Positions 52,762 to 63,266 of a stretch of DNA of 64,000 nt are shown piece after piece. The DNA lies in contig NZ_NEVQ01000022.1 of NCBI RefSeq assembly GCF_002261185.1, positions 186,001 to 250,000 on the forward strand. The letters run 5' to 3'. The translations under genes and the position numbers were made by a program. Numbering within the stretch: the first letter of the stretch is position 1; every line of letters begins with the position of its first letter. The notes beneath the pieces were generated by a model, which saw only the letters and a list, made by a program, of their open reading frames with translations, was not told where the DNA came from and made no database searches. The stretch comes from Bordetella genomosp. 4 (GTDB lineage Bacteria > Pseudomonadota > Gammaproteobacteria > Burkholderiales > Burkholderiaceae_B).

Positions 52762-55700
52762 TCAATCGGCAAAGAACGTCCGGTACACCAATGCCAGCCC
52801 GTTGACTGCCCCACCCTTCAGGTCCAGCGACCAGCGGCGAGACAATTGATAGCTGGCACGCCCCACGGTTTCCGACCCGGCCATCGCTTGTTCGACGCTC
52901 AGCGTGATTCCATTGGCAAAGCGCTTACTCGCCACCAGGAATTGCGTCGCCAAATCGCTGTCGCTGTCTGCGTTGACCGCACTGGCCACGGTACGGTCGG
53001 GCAGCAAACTGCCCGAGCTGCCGATATCGCCAGAGCGAATACTCACGTCGTCCAAGCCGAACTGCTTGTAAAACGGCTGTCCACCGCCCAGCAACGCCGC
53101 ACCTACCGACAACATCAGGGCAGCGTCATTGCCGCTCTCGTCCGGCCCGCGGCCCAGCACCAGCCAGGACAATTTCTCAACATCGCTGACATCCGGATAC
53201 GACACCAGATCGATCCTGGGACGCTGCGCGGTGCCTCCTACTTTGACGCCGGCCTCGACCTGATCGCCGACACGCAACGCCTCGATATCCAGCAGCGGAT
53301 TATCCAATCGTCCCTGGAACGTGAGGGTGCCGCGCCGCAGGCGCAGTTTTTGGCCATATGCCTCGATGCCACCGCCTCGCGTGCGCAATGCGCCGATACC
53401 CGTCAGGCGGCCGTCGGCCATGTGGATCTGAATCGAACCCAATAAGCCCGCATCCAGCCCCATACCCGTAATGTAGAAACGCGGTCCCATATCGAATTTC
53501 AGCGTCATGGACATCTGCATCGGCGAATCCGACGCCTGGTCCGTCTCACCGGCCTTAATGACATGGACATCCTCATCCAGGCTCGGAACGCCCTGCAGGA
53601 TCTCCAGGCTGAACCAGCCCGCGTCCGCAGTCAGATCGCCGGTAATCGCTATGCGGGGCAATTGCGCATCGACATCGACAGTCCCCGACACCATGGCATA
53701 CCGGTCAGAACGCTGCAACGCAGGAAACCGATGCAGTTTCAGATGAATCGCGCCTTGCATCGTCTGCAGATCCCACTGCCCCGAGGCCTCGGCATAGCCG
53801 TTCTTGGCGTCTGGATTCTGAGTCACCCATTCCTTCGTGCGCCACTCGTCCGGCATTACGCGCAGCGAAGCCGGGAATTTCAACGAGTCCAACACCAGAC
53901 GCGTGCCGTCCAGGCGTGCATTCAGCGTGCCGTCGATGAGCCGCACGCCATCATCGATGCGGACAATGCGCAACGCTTCACCGCGTATCGTTCCCGCCGT
54001 ACTCCACTTGCCATTGAGCGTACCTTGCGCGTCGAGCTTCGCCTGGACTTTGCCACGGACCTCCATTGTGTCGCCGACAAACAAGTCTACCCACGTCAGA
54101 TCGGCAATGTCCGCATCGAGATTGGCGCGAATCGGACGTTTGGCATCCAAGGCCATTGCACCGCCCGCGCTGCTCACCAGCACCGCCGAGGCGGAACCAG
54201 ATATCGTGCCCATTTTCTGAGTACGCACATCCAGCGTGGCATCCAGGCGGCTGGCGTTGCCGCCAGTCGGCGTTGCTTTGACATCGATTGCGAGATTGGT
54301 CAGTCCCAAAGGAATCGGAGGATCCCCAGGAATGCGTAGATCCCCATCACGGCGGGCGACACGCGCGGTGCCCGACAATGCCCCTGCGAATTTCAGATCC
54401 CAAGCAGCATCCAGCGCAATGCGGCGCTGCCCCTCCGATGGGCGGGCATTGACACGCTGCTGGCGGGCTTCGGCCGCTGTGGGATCCAGCGCCCGCATGA
54501 TCTGGCGCAACATGGACGCGGTAATCACGAGATTATCCGCACGGCCAGCCGTCTGCCACCGGCCTGGGGCGCCACGCGACCCTTGATGCGAAAGCACGGC
54601 ACGCTGTTTGTCTGGCAAGGTCATGGTGAGCTGCGTCGCCCCCACGTCCCATTGCCAATGAGGGGCCTTGGCATCGGGCAAGAACGACAACGTCACGGGC
54701 TGCAACGCCGCCGCGAATTTCATCGATTCCGCCGTCAAGCGCTCTATCTTGCCGCGCCAGCCAATGAGGTCGGCAGCAACGTTTTCCGCGGGTCCAGAGT
54801 GTGTGTTCGTCTGCGCCGCAGGTGCAGTTCCTGAAGCGTGTGTGGGGCGTCCCGGCCCCCAACCGCCGCTAAAAGCAAGATCTGCCTGCATCGGTGCTCG
54901 GCCCAATGTATCGGCGCGGGAATCTCCGGGCGTATAGCGGGCCGAAAGCTGTCCCTGGTGCTGATCCAGCCTTCCGGCCAGCTTGGCCTTCAGCGATGCG
55001 CCACCGGGCAGATCCGGCCAGAACGCATCCAACCGCGGCGTATCGGCGTCCAACGTCAACGTGCCCTCGCCCCGGCTCAATCCGCCCTGTGCTTTCACTC
55101 GATTCGGGCCCACCGTGAGATCCAGCAGCAGATCGCGAAGCTCAAAGCCGGCCAGGGGATCATCGGAATGCGACGCGGACGCTTGCGGTGCTGGTGTCGA
55201 TGTTGATGTTGATGTCGATGTCGATGTCGATGTCGATGTCGATCCAGATGTTGCCTCAGACGCCACACTCCGCAGCGCGTCAATGCGGCCTGTCAGACTC
55301 CCGGCCAATACCTGCTTATTCCAACGGCTGTCCTTGGAAATCGTGGCCTGTACATAGGCGTGCTTCAGGTCATAGACATTTTCGAGCTGTGCATCGATGG
55401 CCATACGCGCGCTCAGCAACGCAGGCGGGATCACGTCACCGACAAAATCGCCGATATTCAGCCGCTCGGCATCGAGCGTCGCCACGACCCGATCCATACC
55501 GGGCTGTAATGGCAGAGGTTGACGATCCACCGTTACGACGACACCTGACTGATCCGCCAAACGCATATTCACATTGGCCGTACGCAGGGGAAAGGGCTGA
55601 TCAAGCTCCAGGCCGGCCTGTGCCAACAATTTCAACGCGCCATCAGCGGTTGCGCCATCCAGGCGCACGTCCATCTGCTGTAGCGAACCTTCTGCCTGCA

Positions 55701-56610
55701 ACTGCACCGTCGCTTCGCAGATAGCCGACGACGTAGCGGGAGCTGCGGCCGTCGATGCGGCGTCCGTTGAGCCTGCCGTTTTTGGGCCGCCCTCTTGTGA
55801 TGCCGCCGCTTTCGAGCCAGACGCCTTCGATGCCGCCGCTTTCGACTTGGACGCCTTGGTCGCAGCGCTCCTCGACGCCGCTGCTTTCGCCCCGGCAGCT
55901 TTATCGGATTTGGCGGCCAGCATCTGGCTGGCACATAGCGGAGAATCGTCGCCCCTTCCCTGAGCCCGGATATCCAGCGCTGCCTGCAACGGCCAGGGTT
56001 GAGCCATCCCCAACAATTCGACCTTGCCGTGCATATCAGCAAGCACCTGATCGTGCGCCACATGCAAGCTATGCAGATTCAAGCTGGCGCCCTTTTGATC
56101 CGCGCCCAGGCTGACAACAAAATCATTCACAGCGACAGGCAGGGGCTCACCGTCCATCGTCACGTCCAGCGCGCCCACGGCAAACCGGTCAACCTGTGCT
56201 TTCACAGGCAAATCCGGCATGACGAAAGGCTCGTCAACCGCCGGCGGCTCCGGCTCGTCCGGCGTCGTCGTCAAAGCCACCTGTACTTTACCCGCAGACA
56301 GCTCCTGTACATGCACCAGACGCTGCCCCAAGGCACTCCAGCGTATATCCAGACGCAGATCAGATAGATCGACCGCCGTCCCGGGAAACGCCAACTGCAG
56401 ACGTCCGACCTGCAACTTACCGAGGATCGTACCGTTGACGTCCTCTGCCCTTCCGTCAAACTGCTGCGCCACCGCGCCCAGCAACGTGCGCGTTCCCGAT
56501 TGCGTGCCTGTCAGCCACAATGCAAAGCCGCACAGCAGCACCACCAACGCAATCGGCAGCGGCAACCACCACACCAACAGGTGACGCAACAGCGCTCGCA
56601 GGCCCTTCAA
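52762..56610 (-). CDS. tamB: translocation and assembly module protein TamB (DUF490)
   Basis: 1282 residues. An N-terminal signal anchor (LLVWWLPLPIALVVLLCGFALWL) is followed by a very long beta-rich periplasmic body and the conserved C-terminal DUF490 block, ending KGGAVNGLALVYRTFFAD. TamB spans the periplasm and works with the Omp85 protein TamA in outer membrane assembly or lipid transport. Two low-complexity inserts stand out: an Ala/Lys/Ser stretch near residues 235-290 and (Ser-Thr)9 near residue 455, encoded by a hexanucleotide repeat. The start is TTG 56610, overlapping the tamA stop. Confidence 0.9.
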   Translation of the reverse strand: MKGLRALLRHLLVWWLPLPIALVVLLCGFALWLTGTQSGTRTLLGAVAQQFDGRAEDVNGTILGKLQVGRLQLAFPGTAVDLSDLRLDIRWSALGQRLVHVQELSAGKVQVALTTTPDEPEPPAVDEPFVMPDLPVKAQVDRFAVGALDVTMDGEPLPVAVNDFVVSLGADQKGASLNLHSLHVAHDQVLADMHGKVELLGMAQPWPLQAALDIRAQGRGDDSPLCASQMLAAKSDKAAGAKAAASRSAATKASKSKAAASKASGSKAAASQEGGPKTAGSTDAASTAAAPATSSAICEATVQLQAEGSLQQMDVRLDGATADGALKLLAQAGLELDQPFPLRTANVNMRLADQSGVVVTVDRQPLPLQPGMDRVVATLDAERLNIGDFVGDVIPPALLSARMAIDAQLENVYDLKHAYVQATISKDSRWNKQVLAGSLTGRIDALRSVASEATSGSTSTSTSTSTSTSTSTPAPQASASHSDDPLAGFELRDLLLDLTVGPNRVKAQGGLSRGEGTLTLDADTPRLDAFWPDLPGGASLKAKLAGRLDQHQGQLSARYTPGDSRADTLGRAPMQADLAFSGGWGPGRPTHASGTAPAAQTNTHSGPAENVAADLIGWRGKIERLTAESMKFAAALQPVTLSFLPDAKAPHWQWDVGATQLTMTLPDKQRAVLSHQGSRGAPGRWQTAGRADNLVITASMLRQIMRALDPTAAEARQQRVNARPSEGQRRIALDAAWDLKFAGALSGTARVARRDGDLRIPGDPPIPLGLTNLAIDVKATPTGGNASRLDATLDVRTQKMGTISGSASAVLVSSAGGAMALDAKRPIRANLDADIADLTWVDLFVGDTMEVRGKVQAKLDAQGTLNGKWSTAGTIRGEALRIVRIDDGVRLIDGTLNARLDGTRLVLDSLKFPASLRVMPDEWRTKEWVTQNPDAKNGYAEASGQWDLQTMQGAIHLKLHRFPALQRSDRYAMVSGTVDVDAQLPRIAITGDLTADAGWFSLEILQGVPSLDEDVHVIKAGETDQASDSPMQMSMTLKFDMGPRFYITGMGLDAGLLGSIQIHMADGRLTGIGALRTRGGGIEAYGQKLRLRRGTLTFQGRLDNPLLDIEALRVGDQVEAGVKVGGTAQRPRIDLVSYPDVSDVEKLSWLVLGRGPDESGNDAALMLSVGAALLGGGQPFYKQFGLDDVSIRSGDIGSSGSLLPDRTVASAVNADSDSDLATQFLVASKRFANGITLSVEQAMAGSETVGRASYQLSRRWSLDLKGGAVNGLALVYRTFFAD
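55199..55240. repeat. hexanucleotide microsatellite inside tamB
   Basis: Seven tandem units: GATGTT twice, then GATGTC five times (plus strand). On the coding strand this gives alternating Ser-Thr codons. Because the unit is 6 bp, slippage changes protein length without breaking the frame. Confidence 0.8.
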
Positions 56611-58478
56611 AACGCGATCCCCAACGAAAAGTGCAGCCGCAGGTCACGCTCTTTTTGACCGTACGCCAGATCCAGAAAAATGGGGCCCGCCGGCGTGCGC
56701 ACGCGCAGCCCGGCCCCGTACCCCACATGCATTTCCATCTCGCCGAAAGACTCGGCCGCATCGCCGGCGTCGACAAATACGCCCATCCCCCAACGCTCGT
56801 CAAAATAATGGTCGTATTCAATACTCGCGACGGCCAACGTGGGCGCCCCTACCACCGCGTCATCTTGCTCCACACCGATACTCTGGTAGCGGTAACCCCG
56901 AATCGTACGGGCGCCGCCCGTGCGGAACCCGAAATCATCCGGCACCCGGGTCTTCGAATCAGACCAGATGCGGCCGACCTCGCCACGCAACGTCAACACA
57001 TCGCGTTCGCCGATGGGCCACCATTTCTGACCGCGTAAGCGGGCGCGGAAGAACGGCTTGCCAGTATCCAGCACAACCCCGACCCCGCCGCCGATGGCAA
57101 TCAAATTACCTTCACGCGGATCATATTTATTATCGACATCCCGCCGCAGCCATTCCGATGTCACGGTTGCCGTGGGCAAATCGTATTCGTCGCCGCCATC
57201 GATTTTTACCTTGTCATAGGCCAACAATGCGCCCCAACGGTTTTCGTATTCGACCCGGCTGTCGCCTGCTCCCTTGCGTTCGCGCAACCGCGTCGCCCCC
57301 AGGGCAACACGACGGACGTCCAGCCCTTGGATATCCGAATGGCTCGCCAATACGCCAATCGAGTCCTTCTGACCTTTTTCGTCGGGCGGCAGATGGAAAT
57401 CAGCATAGGCTCGCTGCTCCTGCCGGTCCAGGCTGATGCCGCTCTCGAGGGTCACCGGCAAACCGAACACAACGTTCTGCTGGTATGTCACTTCACCACG
57501 CACGCCCACGGCGTCGTCCACGCCGATGGATGCGGCCAGGCGGCGCGCGGGCCCCTCGACCACGCGCACATCGACTGGCAAAGTCACGACACCGTCGGAA
57601 TCGCGCGCTGGCGCGGGCGCTGCCGCGGGTCCACCTGACACAGCAGGATCACCTCCCGGCGTCGCTGCCGCCAGATCGTCCGCCCCCGACGACCGCGCCT
57701 GGTCGTCAGACGACGCTGCCCCCAAGGTCACAAAGGCCCCCCGGAAAAACGAGGTAGCCTGCAAATCCTGCTGCCAATTATCGAGCTTGTCCTGACTGTA
57801 GGGCTCGCCTTCGTCATAGCGCACATAACGGCGCGCCAATGAATCGGGCACGCGCTTGAAGCCCTGTGTCTTGAGCGGCCCCATGCGCACCAGCGGCCCG
57901 CTGTCGATAGTGACCGCCAAATAGACCTCAGCCGTGTCGGCGTGCACAGCCGCCTCTGACGCCGCCATATAGGCCAGCATGAAATCGCGCGAAGACACCG
58001 AATCCAGCAACTCCGCCTTGGCCTTGTTCCAATCACTATTAATAAAAGGCTGTCCGACCGCCAAGGACCAGCTCTTGCGCAGCTCCTCGATGCGCGCCGC
58101 GTATTCCGGGCGGGTCACGCGCCCGGTGAACTTCAGATCCACCGCAGCCACCACGGCACGTTTGCCGGGCTGAATCGTGATATCCCAGGTCTCGCCGCCA
58201 ACATCGGTTCCGGCCTCGAGCGTGACCGTAGGCGTGAAATACCCCTGCGTGGCCAGCGCGGCCAATGCGGCATCACGCGCGCGCCGCCGCAGCCGATTGA
58301 TCTCGCCACCGTCCTGGTCTTCGGCCAGGCGCGTAATCGCGGCAACCGCCTCGGTGATAGAAGTCAGTGCCGCAGGCGGTACGCCCCCAGGATCAATAAT
58401 GACCTCGGGTCCCTGCGCGCGAGCGCTGCCCATCACGCCCAACAGGCCTACGAGTAACAGTGCAACCCAGACCCGCAT
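56607..58478 (-). CDS. tamA: outer membrane assembly protein TamA (Omp85 family)
   Basis: 623 residues. It has a signal peptide (VALLLVGLLGVMGSARA), periplasmic POTRA domains (about residues 25-260) and a C-terminal 16-stranded barrel. The Omp85 motif GGARTIRGYRYQSIG is present, and the chain ends in a Phe (FSLGIAF), as barrel proteins do. An Asp/Gly/Ala/Pro-rich insertion of about 40 residues near residues 255-295 separates POTRA and barrel. ATG 58478 lies 3 bp after the mrp stop and its stop overlaps tamB, so all three genes are coupled. Confidence 0.92.
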   Translation of the reverse strand: MRVWVALLLVGLLGVMGSARAQGPEVIIDPGGVPPAALTSITEAVAAITRLAEDQDGGEINRLRRRARDAALAALATQGYFTPTVTLEAGTDVGGETWDITIQPGKRAVVAAVDLKFTGRVTRPEYAARIEELRKSWSLAVGQPFINSDWNKAKAELLDSVSSRDFMLAYMAASEAAVHADTAEVYLAVTIDSGPLVRMGPLKTQGFKRVPDSLARRYVRYDEGEPYSQDKLDNWQQDLQATSFFRGAFVTLGAASSDDQARSSGADDLAAATPGGDPAVSGGPAAAPAPARDSDGVVTLPVDVRVVEGPARRLAASIGVDDAVGVRGEVTYQQNVVFGLPVTLESGISLDRQEQRAYADFHLPPDEKGQKDSIGVLASHSDIQGLDVRRVALGATRLRERKGAGDSRVEYENRWGALLAYDKVKIDGGDEYDLPTATVTSEWLRRDVDNKYDPREGNLIAIGGGVGVVLDTGKPFFRARLRGQKWWPIGERDVLTLRGEVGRIWSDSKTRVPDDFGFRTGGARTIRGYRYQSIGVEQDDAVVGAPTLAVASIEYDHYFDERWGMGVFVDAGDAAESFGEMEMHVGYGAGLRVRTPAGPIFLDLAYGQKERDLRLHFSLGIAF

Positions 58479-58481
58479 ATG

Positions 58482-59588
58482 TCAGGTCGGCGGCTGTACG
58501 ACGATAGAAGGCAATTTGCCCGCCATGTCACGCGGCAGCGCCGCAACCGCTCTGGCCAGCTTACGCGCGATGTCACGATAATGCCGGGCTGCTTCACTGT
58601 CGGGATCCGACACCATCGTGGGGCGGCCGGAATCCGTTTGTTCGCGAATGCGCATCGTCAACGGCAGGCTTCCAAGCCAGGGCGTCTGATACTGCTGCGC
58701 CATACGCTGGCCGCCGCCTTCGCCGAAAATATGTTCGGCATGACCGCATTGCGTGCAAATGTGCACGGCCATGTTTTCCACAATCCCCAGAATCGGGACA
58801 TCGACCTTCTGGAACATACGCAACCCCTTACGGGCATCCTGCAACGCCAGATCTTGCGGCGTCGTCACAATCACCGCCCCCACGACAGGCACCTTTTGAG
58901 CCAGAGTCAAGGCCAAATCTCCCGTCCCTGGCGGCATATCGATAATCAAATAATCCAGATCGCCCCAGTTCGTCTGCCGCAACATCTGTTCAAAAGCCCG
59001 CGTCACCATTGCACCTCGCCAGATAGCGGGGGCGTCGGCATCGATCAGAAATCCGATCGAGTTCGCCTGCAGGCCATGGCCCTCGAGCGGCTCCATCGTC
59101 TTGTTGTCATGGCTGGCCGGGCGACCCGAAATCCCCAGCATGGTGGGCACGCTAGGACCATAAATATCGGCATCGAGCATTCCCACCTGGGCACCATCTG
59201 CGGCCAATGCCAGCGCTAGATTGACTGCTGTCGTACTTTTGCCAACCCCGCCTTTACCAGAGGCTACTGCGATGATGTTACGCACATTGGGCAGCGGTTT
59301 CAGGCCACGCTGCACGGCATGAGGCTTGACGGACCAGTTCACTGTCACTTGCGCCTGCTTTGCCCCAGCCGCGATCAAGGCCTGCCGCGCCGCCTGCTCT
59401 ATGCGACTGGCGGCATAGGCAGCGGGATATCCCAGCGTCAGAGTGAGCGCCACCGAGTCGCCGGCCACGTCTATGTCACTGTCTCTTACAAACGTCGCCA
59501 ACGCCTGCCCCGCCATCGGGTCGGAGGAGCCTGCCGAATCTGTAACTGTTCGCAACACCTCGCGAACTTGCGCTATCGTTATACTCAT
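58482..59588 (-). CDS. mrp: Mrp/ApbC P-loop iron-sulfur carrier ATPase
   Basis: 368 residues. An N-terminal DUF59-like domain (residues 1-80) precedes the deviant Walker A GKGGVGKSTTA (111-121), DADIYGPSVP, and the cluster-binding CxxC in VHICTQCGHAEHIFGEGGG. It transfers iron-sulfur clusters to apoproteins in the cytosol. It is divergent from metG with a small membrane-protein gene between them; the mrp-metG neighbourhood is common in proteobacteria. Confidence 0.93.
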   Translation of the reverse strand: MSITIAQVREVLRTVTDSAGSSDPMAGQALATFVRDSDIDVAGDSVALTLTLGYPAAYAASRIEQAARQALIAAGAKQAQVTVNWSVKPHAVQRGLKPLPNVRNIIAVASGKGGVGKSTTAVNLALALAADGAQVGMLDADIYGPSVPTMLGISGRPASHDNKTMEPLEGHGLQANSIGFLIDADAPAIWRGAMVTRAFEQMLRQTNWGDLDYLIIDMPPGTGDLALTLAQKVPVVGAVIVTTPQDLALQDARKGLRMFQKVDVPILGIVENMAVHICTQCGHAEHIFGEGGGQRMAQQYQTPWLGSLPLTMRIREQTDSGRPTMVSDPDSEAARHYRDIARKLARAVAALPRDMAGKLPSIVVQPPT

Positions 59589-59680
59589 TACTCTAATTCC
59601 ATAGGCAGGAGAGCTTTGCGCTCGCCGCTACCCGCAAGGATAGCGGATACAAGGGAACCTTTTCTCCTGTTTTGCATCGG

Positions 59681-59989
59681 ATGATCATGATCGACACAAT
59701 TTCCCGATTTCTACGTGCTGTCGCGTTCGCGGTGCTGGCTCTGTTCGGCATGGCCATGGCGCTGGCCTTCATGATATCGACCGCCATCGCGATCGGTATC
59801 CTGTATCTCGTCGCCAAGGTCCGTGGCAAGCCCTTTGGCGTACGCGCCTATTGGAGCCAGCGCACGAACGGGCGCCCGAACGCTTTCCGGCCTGGCGGCC
59901 AGACCGCATCGTCGTCCACGCGCTCTGCATCGCCTTTTGCGACGCCGCGCGGCGAGGTCATCGACGTCGAGGCCCGAGAAATCCACTGA
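59681..59989 (+). CDS. small membrane protein, unknown function
   Basis: 102 residues. One long or two short hydrophobic segments (FLRAVAFAVLALFGMAMALAFMISTAIAIGILYLVAKV) are followed by a basic, Ser/Pro-rich tail ending RGEVIDVEAREIH; the EVIDVEARE-like end is seen in other small betaproteobacterial membrane proteins. The start could be ATG 59681 or 59687; neither has a strong ribosome-binding site. It stands alone between mrp and metG. No function can be assigned. Confidence 0.6.
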   Translation: MIMIDTISRFLRAVAFAVLALFGMAMALAFMISTAIAIGILYLVAKVRGKPFGVRAYWSQRTNGRPNAFRPGGQTASSSTRSASPFATPRGEVIDVEAREIH

Positions 59990-60207
59990 CGCGGGTCCTT
60001 GGCACGGCGCGACCGCCAGCATGCCGCGCCCCTGGCGTACCCGGCCTTTCCGGCCACGTCACAGATCTCTGCGTCCGGCGCACCAATCACCAGCCCCTGT
60101 CCTGGCACGAGCCTAGGCGGGGGCATCGCTTTTTTCACCTCTGCCACATGACCCTGACGGGGCCGGTAAAATAGCGCCACTCTAGTCCTCAAACCGTCAT
60201 CCACGAT

Positions 60208-62283
60208 ATGTCTCGCACTCTGTTCGTCACGACCGCGCTTCCCTATGCCAACGGATCCTTCCATATCGGCCACATCATGGAATACATCCAGGCCGACATC
60301 TGGGTTCGTTCGATGCGTATGGCGGGTCACACCGTGCATTTCGTGGGAGCGGACGACGCGCATGGCGCGCCCATCATGCTCAAGGCCGAAAAAGAAGGGA
60401 TCTCGCCGCGCGACCTGGTGGCCCGCTATGCTGCCGAGCGCCCGCGCTATCTGGACGGCTTTCATATCCGTTTCGACCACTGGCATTCGACCGATTCGGA
60501 CGAAAACGTCGCCTTGTCGCACGACATCTACCGTGCGCTCAAAGCACAGGGCCTGATCGAAACGCGCGCCATCGAGCAGTTCTACGATCCAGTCAAGGGC
60601 ATGTTCCTGGCTGACCGCTACATCAAGGGCGAATGCCCCAAGTGCCATGCCAAGGACCAATACGGCGACTCCTGCGAAGTCTGTGGCGCCGTCTACGCCC
60701 CGACCGAACTGATCAACCCCTACTCAGCCCTGACCGGCGCCACACCGGTACTGAAATCGTCCGAACATTTTTTCTTTAAGCTGTCTGACCCCCGCTGCGT
60801 CGAGTTTCTGCAAAGCTGGACGACCGGCACCAACGCCATGGGCCTGAAGCACCTGCAACCCGAGGTGCAGGCCAAGACCCGCGAATGGTTGGGCGGCGAC
60901 GACGGCGAAGCCAAACTGGGCGATTGGGATATCTCGCGCGATGCGCCCTATTTCGGTATCGAGATCCCCGACGCACCGGGCAAGTATTTCTACGTCTGGC
61001 TGGACGCGCCGGTGGGCTACCTGGCTTCGCTCAAATCCTATTGCAACAAACAAGGACTCGATTTCGACGCGTTGCTGGACCCGCAAGGCAGCACCGAACA
61101 AGTGCACTTCATCGGCAAAGACATCATCTATTTCCACGCGCTGTTCTGGCCGGCCATGCTCAAATTCGCCGGCCGCAAAACACCTGACTCGCTGAATGTG
61201 CACGGCTTCATCACCGTCAGCGGTGAAAAAATGTCCAAGAGCCGGGGCACTGGCATCTCGCCGCTGCGCTATCTGGAAGTCGGCATGAATGCCGAATGGC
61301 TGCGTTACTACATCGCCGCCAAGCTCAACGCCAAGGTCGAAGACATCGATTTCAACCCCGATGACTTCATCGCACGCGTCAATAGCGATCTGGTGGGCAA
61401 ATACGTCAATATCGCCAGCCGCGCCGCCAACTTCATCACCAAGCACTTCGACGGCGCGTTGGCCTACACCGGCGATACCGATGCGCTGTCGGCCAGCTTT
61501 GCGGCCCAGGCAGAGACCATCCGTGCCGCCTTCGAGGCCCGTGAATACAACCGCGCCATCCGCGAAATCATGGGCTACGCCGACAGCATCAACCAGGCGT
61601 TCGACACGGCCCAGCCCTGGGTTCTGGCCAAAGGCATCGGCACCGCTGACGCGGCGCAAAAGGCCGCGCTGCAAGATATCTGCTCGCGGTCGCTGGCTGG
61701 CTTCAAGGCGCTGTCGGTCATGCTGACGCCTGTCCTTCCCGCCTTGACCGATCGTGTGGCGCGCGAGTTGTTCGGCGCCCAGCAGGGATATACTTGGGCC
61801 GACGCCGCAGTGCTGCCCCAGCACGTGGCGCCCTTCAAGCACCTGATGCAACGGGTAGACCCTGCCATGCTGGATCAGCTCTTCGAGCCGCCGGCAGCGC
61901 CGGAGCCAACCGCTCCCATGCCGGGTGGCGAAGCCATCGCGGACACCATTACCATCGACGATTTTGCCAAAATCGACCTGCGTATTGCGCAGATCGTCGA
62001 TTGCCAACACGTCGAAGGCTCGAACAAGCTGCTGCAACTCACCCTCGACGTCGGCGAGGGCCGTCATCGCAACGTGTTTTCCGGCATCAAGTCTGCCTAC
62101 AAACCTGAGGATCTGGTCGGCAAGCTCACCGTCATGGTCGCCAATCTGGCGCCACGCAAGATGAAATTCGGTGTCTCCGAAGGCATGGTGCTGGCCGGCA
62201 GTCATGCCGATGACAAGGTCGATGCCGGCATCTACGTCCTGGAGCCCTGGCCTGGCGCCAAGCCCGGCATGCGGGTGCGTTAA
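60208..62283 (+). CDS. metG: methionyl-tRNA synthetase
   Basis: 691 residues. HIGH is at 19-22 ([10 protein letters not shown]) and KMSKS at 341-345. The zinc knuckle cysteines are 143, 146, 156 and 159 ([17 protein letters not shown]). The C-terminal tRNA-binding/dimerisation domain (about residues 585-691) carries [15 protein letters not shown]. The length is normal for the dimeric type-1 form. ATG 60208 directly precedes the conserved [12 protein letters not shown]. Confidence 0.97.
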   Translation: MSRTLFVTTALPYANGSFHIGHIMEYIQADIWVRSMRMAGHTVHFVGADDAHGAPIMLKAEKEGISPRDLVARYAAERPRYLDGFHIRFDHWHSTDSDENVALSHDIYRALKAQGLIETRAIEQFYDPVKGMFLADRYIKGECPKCHAKDQYGDSCEVCGAVYAPTELINPYSALTGATPVLKSSEHFFFKLSDPRCVEFLQSWTTGTNAMGLKHLQPEVQAKTREWLGGDDGEAKLGDWDISRDAPYFGIEIPDAPGKYFYVWLDAPVGYLASLKSYCNKQGLDFDALLDPQGSTEQVHFIGKDIIYFHALFWPAMLKFAGRKTPDSLNVHGFITVSGEKMSKSRGTGISPLRYLEVGMNAEWLRYYIAAKLNAKVEDIDFNPDDFIARVNSDLVGKYVNIASRAANFITKHFDGALAYTGDTDALSASFAAQAETIRAAFEAREYNRAIREIMGYADSINQAFDTAQPWVLAKGIGTADAAQKAALQDICSRSLAGFKALSVMLTPVLPALTDRVARELFGAQQGYTWADAAVLPQHVAPFKHLMQRVDPAMLDQLFEPPAAPEPTAPMPGGEAIADTITIDDFAKIDLRIAQIVDCQHVEGSNKLLQLTLDVGEGRHRNVFSGIKSAYKPEDLVGKLTVMVANLAPRKMKFGVSEGMVLAGSHADDKVDAGIYVLEPWPGAKPGMRVR

Positions 62284-62324
62284 AACATCGCGCTGGGCGC
62301 CGGGGCTTCCCGGCGCACCAGATG

Positions 62325-62369
62325 AAAAAGCCAGGGGCCGAATGCGTTGCAACCGGCCCCTGGCTTTTT
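62325..62369. terminator. bidirectional terminator between metG and trhO
   Basis: AAAAAGCCAGGGGCCG (62325-62340) pairs with 62354-62369 around a 13-nt loop, giving T5 tails on both strands. It lies 41 bp after metG and 54 bp after the convergent trhO. Confidence 0.92.
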
Positions 62370-62423
62370 ATAGATCATTAGGCGTCAGACGGAACGCTCT
62401 GCGCCACACCGGCTTCGACTGTT

Positions 62424-63179
62424 CTAGCCTGCTGAATCGTCCGGAACAGCAGCCGGCTCCAGCGCCGGATCCAGCGCGATACGTTCGTCGAACACAAAAC
62501 AATTGCCGCGAAACCCCTTGCCGCCGGTTTCTTCGAAATATTTCAGGATGCCGCCATCGAGCTGATAGACATGCTCGACCCCAGCTTCTGCCATGTACAG
62601 GGCGGCTTTTTCACAGCGAATGCCGCCTGTGCAGAAACTGACCACCGTCTTGCCCTCCAGACTGTCGCGGTTCGCCTGCACCGCATCGGGAAACTGCGTA
62701 AACCGGTCAATGCGCCAGTCGATGGCCCCTTCGAAAGTCCCCTCGTCGACCTCGAAGGCATTGCGCGTATCCAGCATCACCACCGGACGTCCCTCGTCGT
62801 CCGCGCCTTGATCCAGCCAACGGGCCAATGTCGCCGGCGCGACCGCGGGGGCGCGCCCGGTCCGTGGTTGAATCGCCGGATGATCCATGCGGATGATCTC
62901 GCGCTTGATTTTGACCAGCATCTTGCGAAAGGGAACATGCGCCGAATAGCTGAATTTCACCTCTAATTCAGCAAAGCGTGAGTCGGACTGCAGCCATTGC
63001 AGCCACGCCTGGATACCGCTGGCAGACCCTGCCAAAAAGAGATTGATCCCCTCTTCGGCCAACAGCACAGTGCCTTTCAGGTCTGCCGCTTGAGCCTGAG
63101 CCAACGCCTCCGCCCTCAGATCGGGGAGATCCTGCAAAGGGACAAATTTGTAAGCGGCAATATTGACGATGGAAGACAT
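62424..63179 (-). CDS. trhO: tRNA uridine 5-oxyacetic-acid pathway hydroxylase TrhO (YceA, rhodanese family)
   Basis: 251 residues. An N-terminal acylphosphatase-like UPF0176 domain (YKFVPLQDLPDLR, LLAEEGINLFLAG) is followed by a rhodanese domain with the active Cys in VSFCTGGIRCEKAALYM. TrhO catalyses prephenate-independent hydroxylation of uridine 34 in certain tRNAs. The usual C-terminal Cys-rich extension is short here: only GNCFVFDERIALDP follows the rhodanese domain. The start is ATG 63179. Confidence 0.9.
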   Translation of the reverse strand: MSSIVNIAAYKFVPLQDLPDLRAEALAQAQAADLKGTVLLAEEGINLFLAGSASGIQAWLQWLQSDSRFAELEVKFSYSAHVPFRKMLVKIKREIIRMDHPAIQPRTGRAPAVAPATLARWLDQGADDEGRPVVMLDTRNAFEVDEGTFEGAIDWRIDRFTQFPDAVQANRDSLEGKTVVSFCTGGIRCEKAALYMAEAGVEHVYQLDGGILKYFEETGGKGFRGNCFVFDERIALDPALEPAAVPDDSAG

Positions 63180-63266
63180 GGCAAATAAAACAACGGCATA
63201 AGCGGAGCGGCGTAATAGTAAACGAGTCCGCCCCGAATGACGTCTTTCATTTTTTACCCGGGTAAA

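Noticed and set aside
54983-55357. Open frame on the plus strand with a long Asp-Val repeat
   Set aside because: It is the antisense shadow of the tamB hexanucleotide repeat; the minus strand encodes the recognisable protein.
63253-63266. TTTACCCGGGTAAA palindrome after the META lipoprotein gene as a terminator
   Set aside because: The 14-bp palindrome has no loop and no following U-tract in the transcribed direction.
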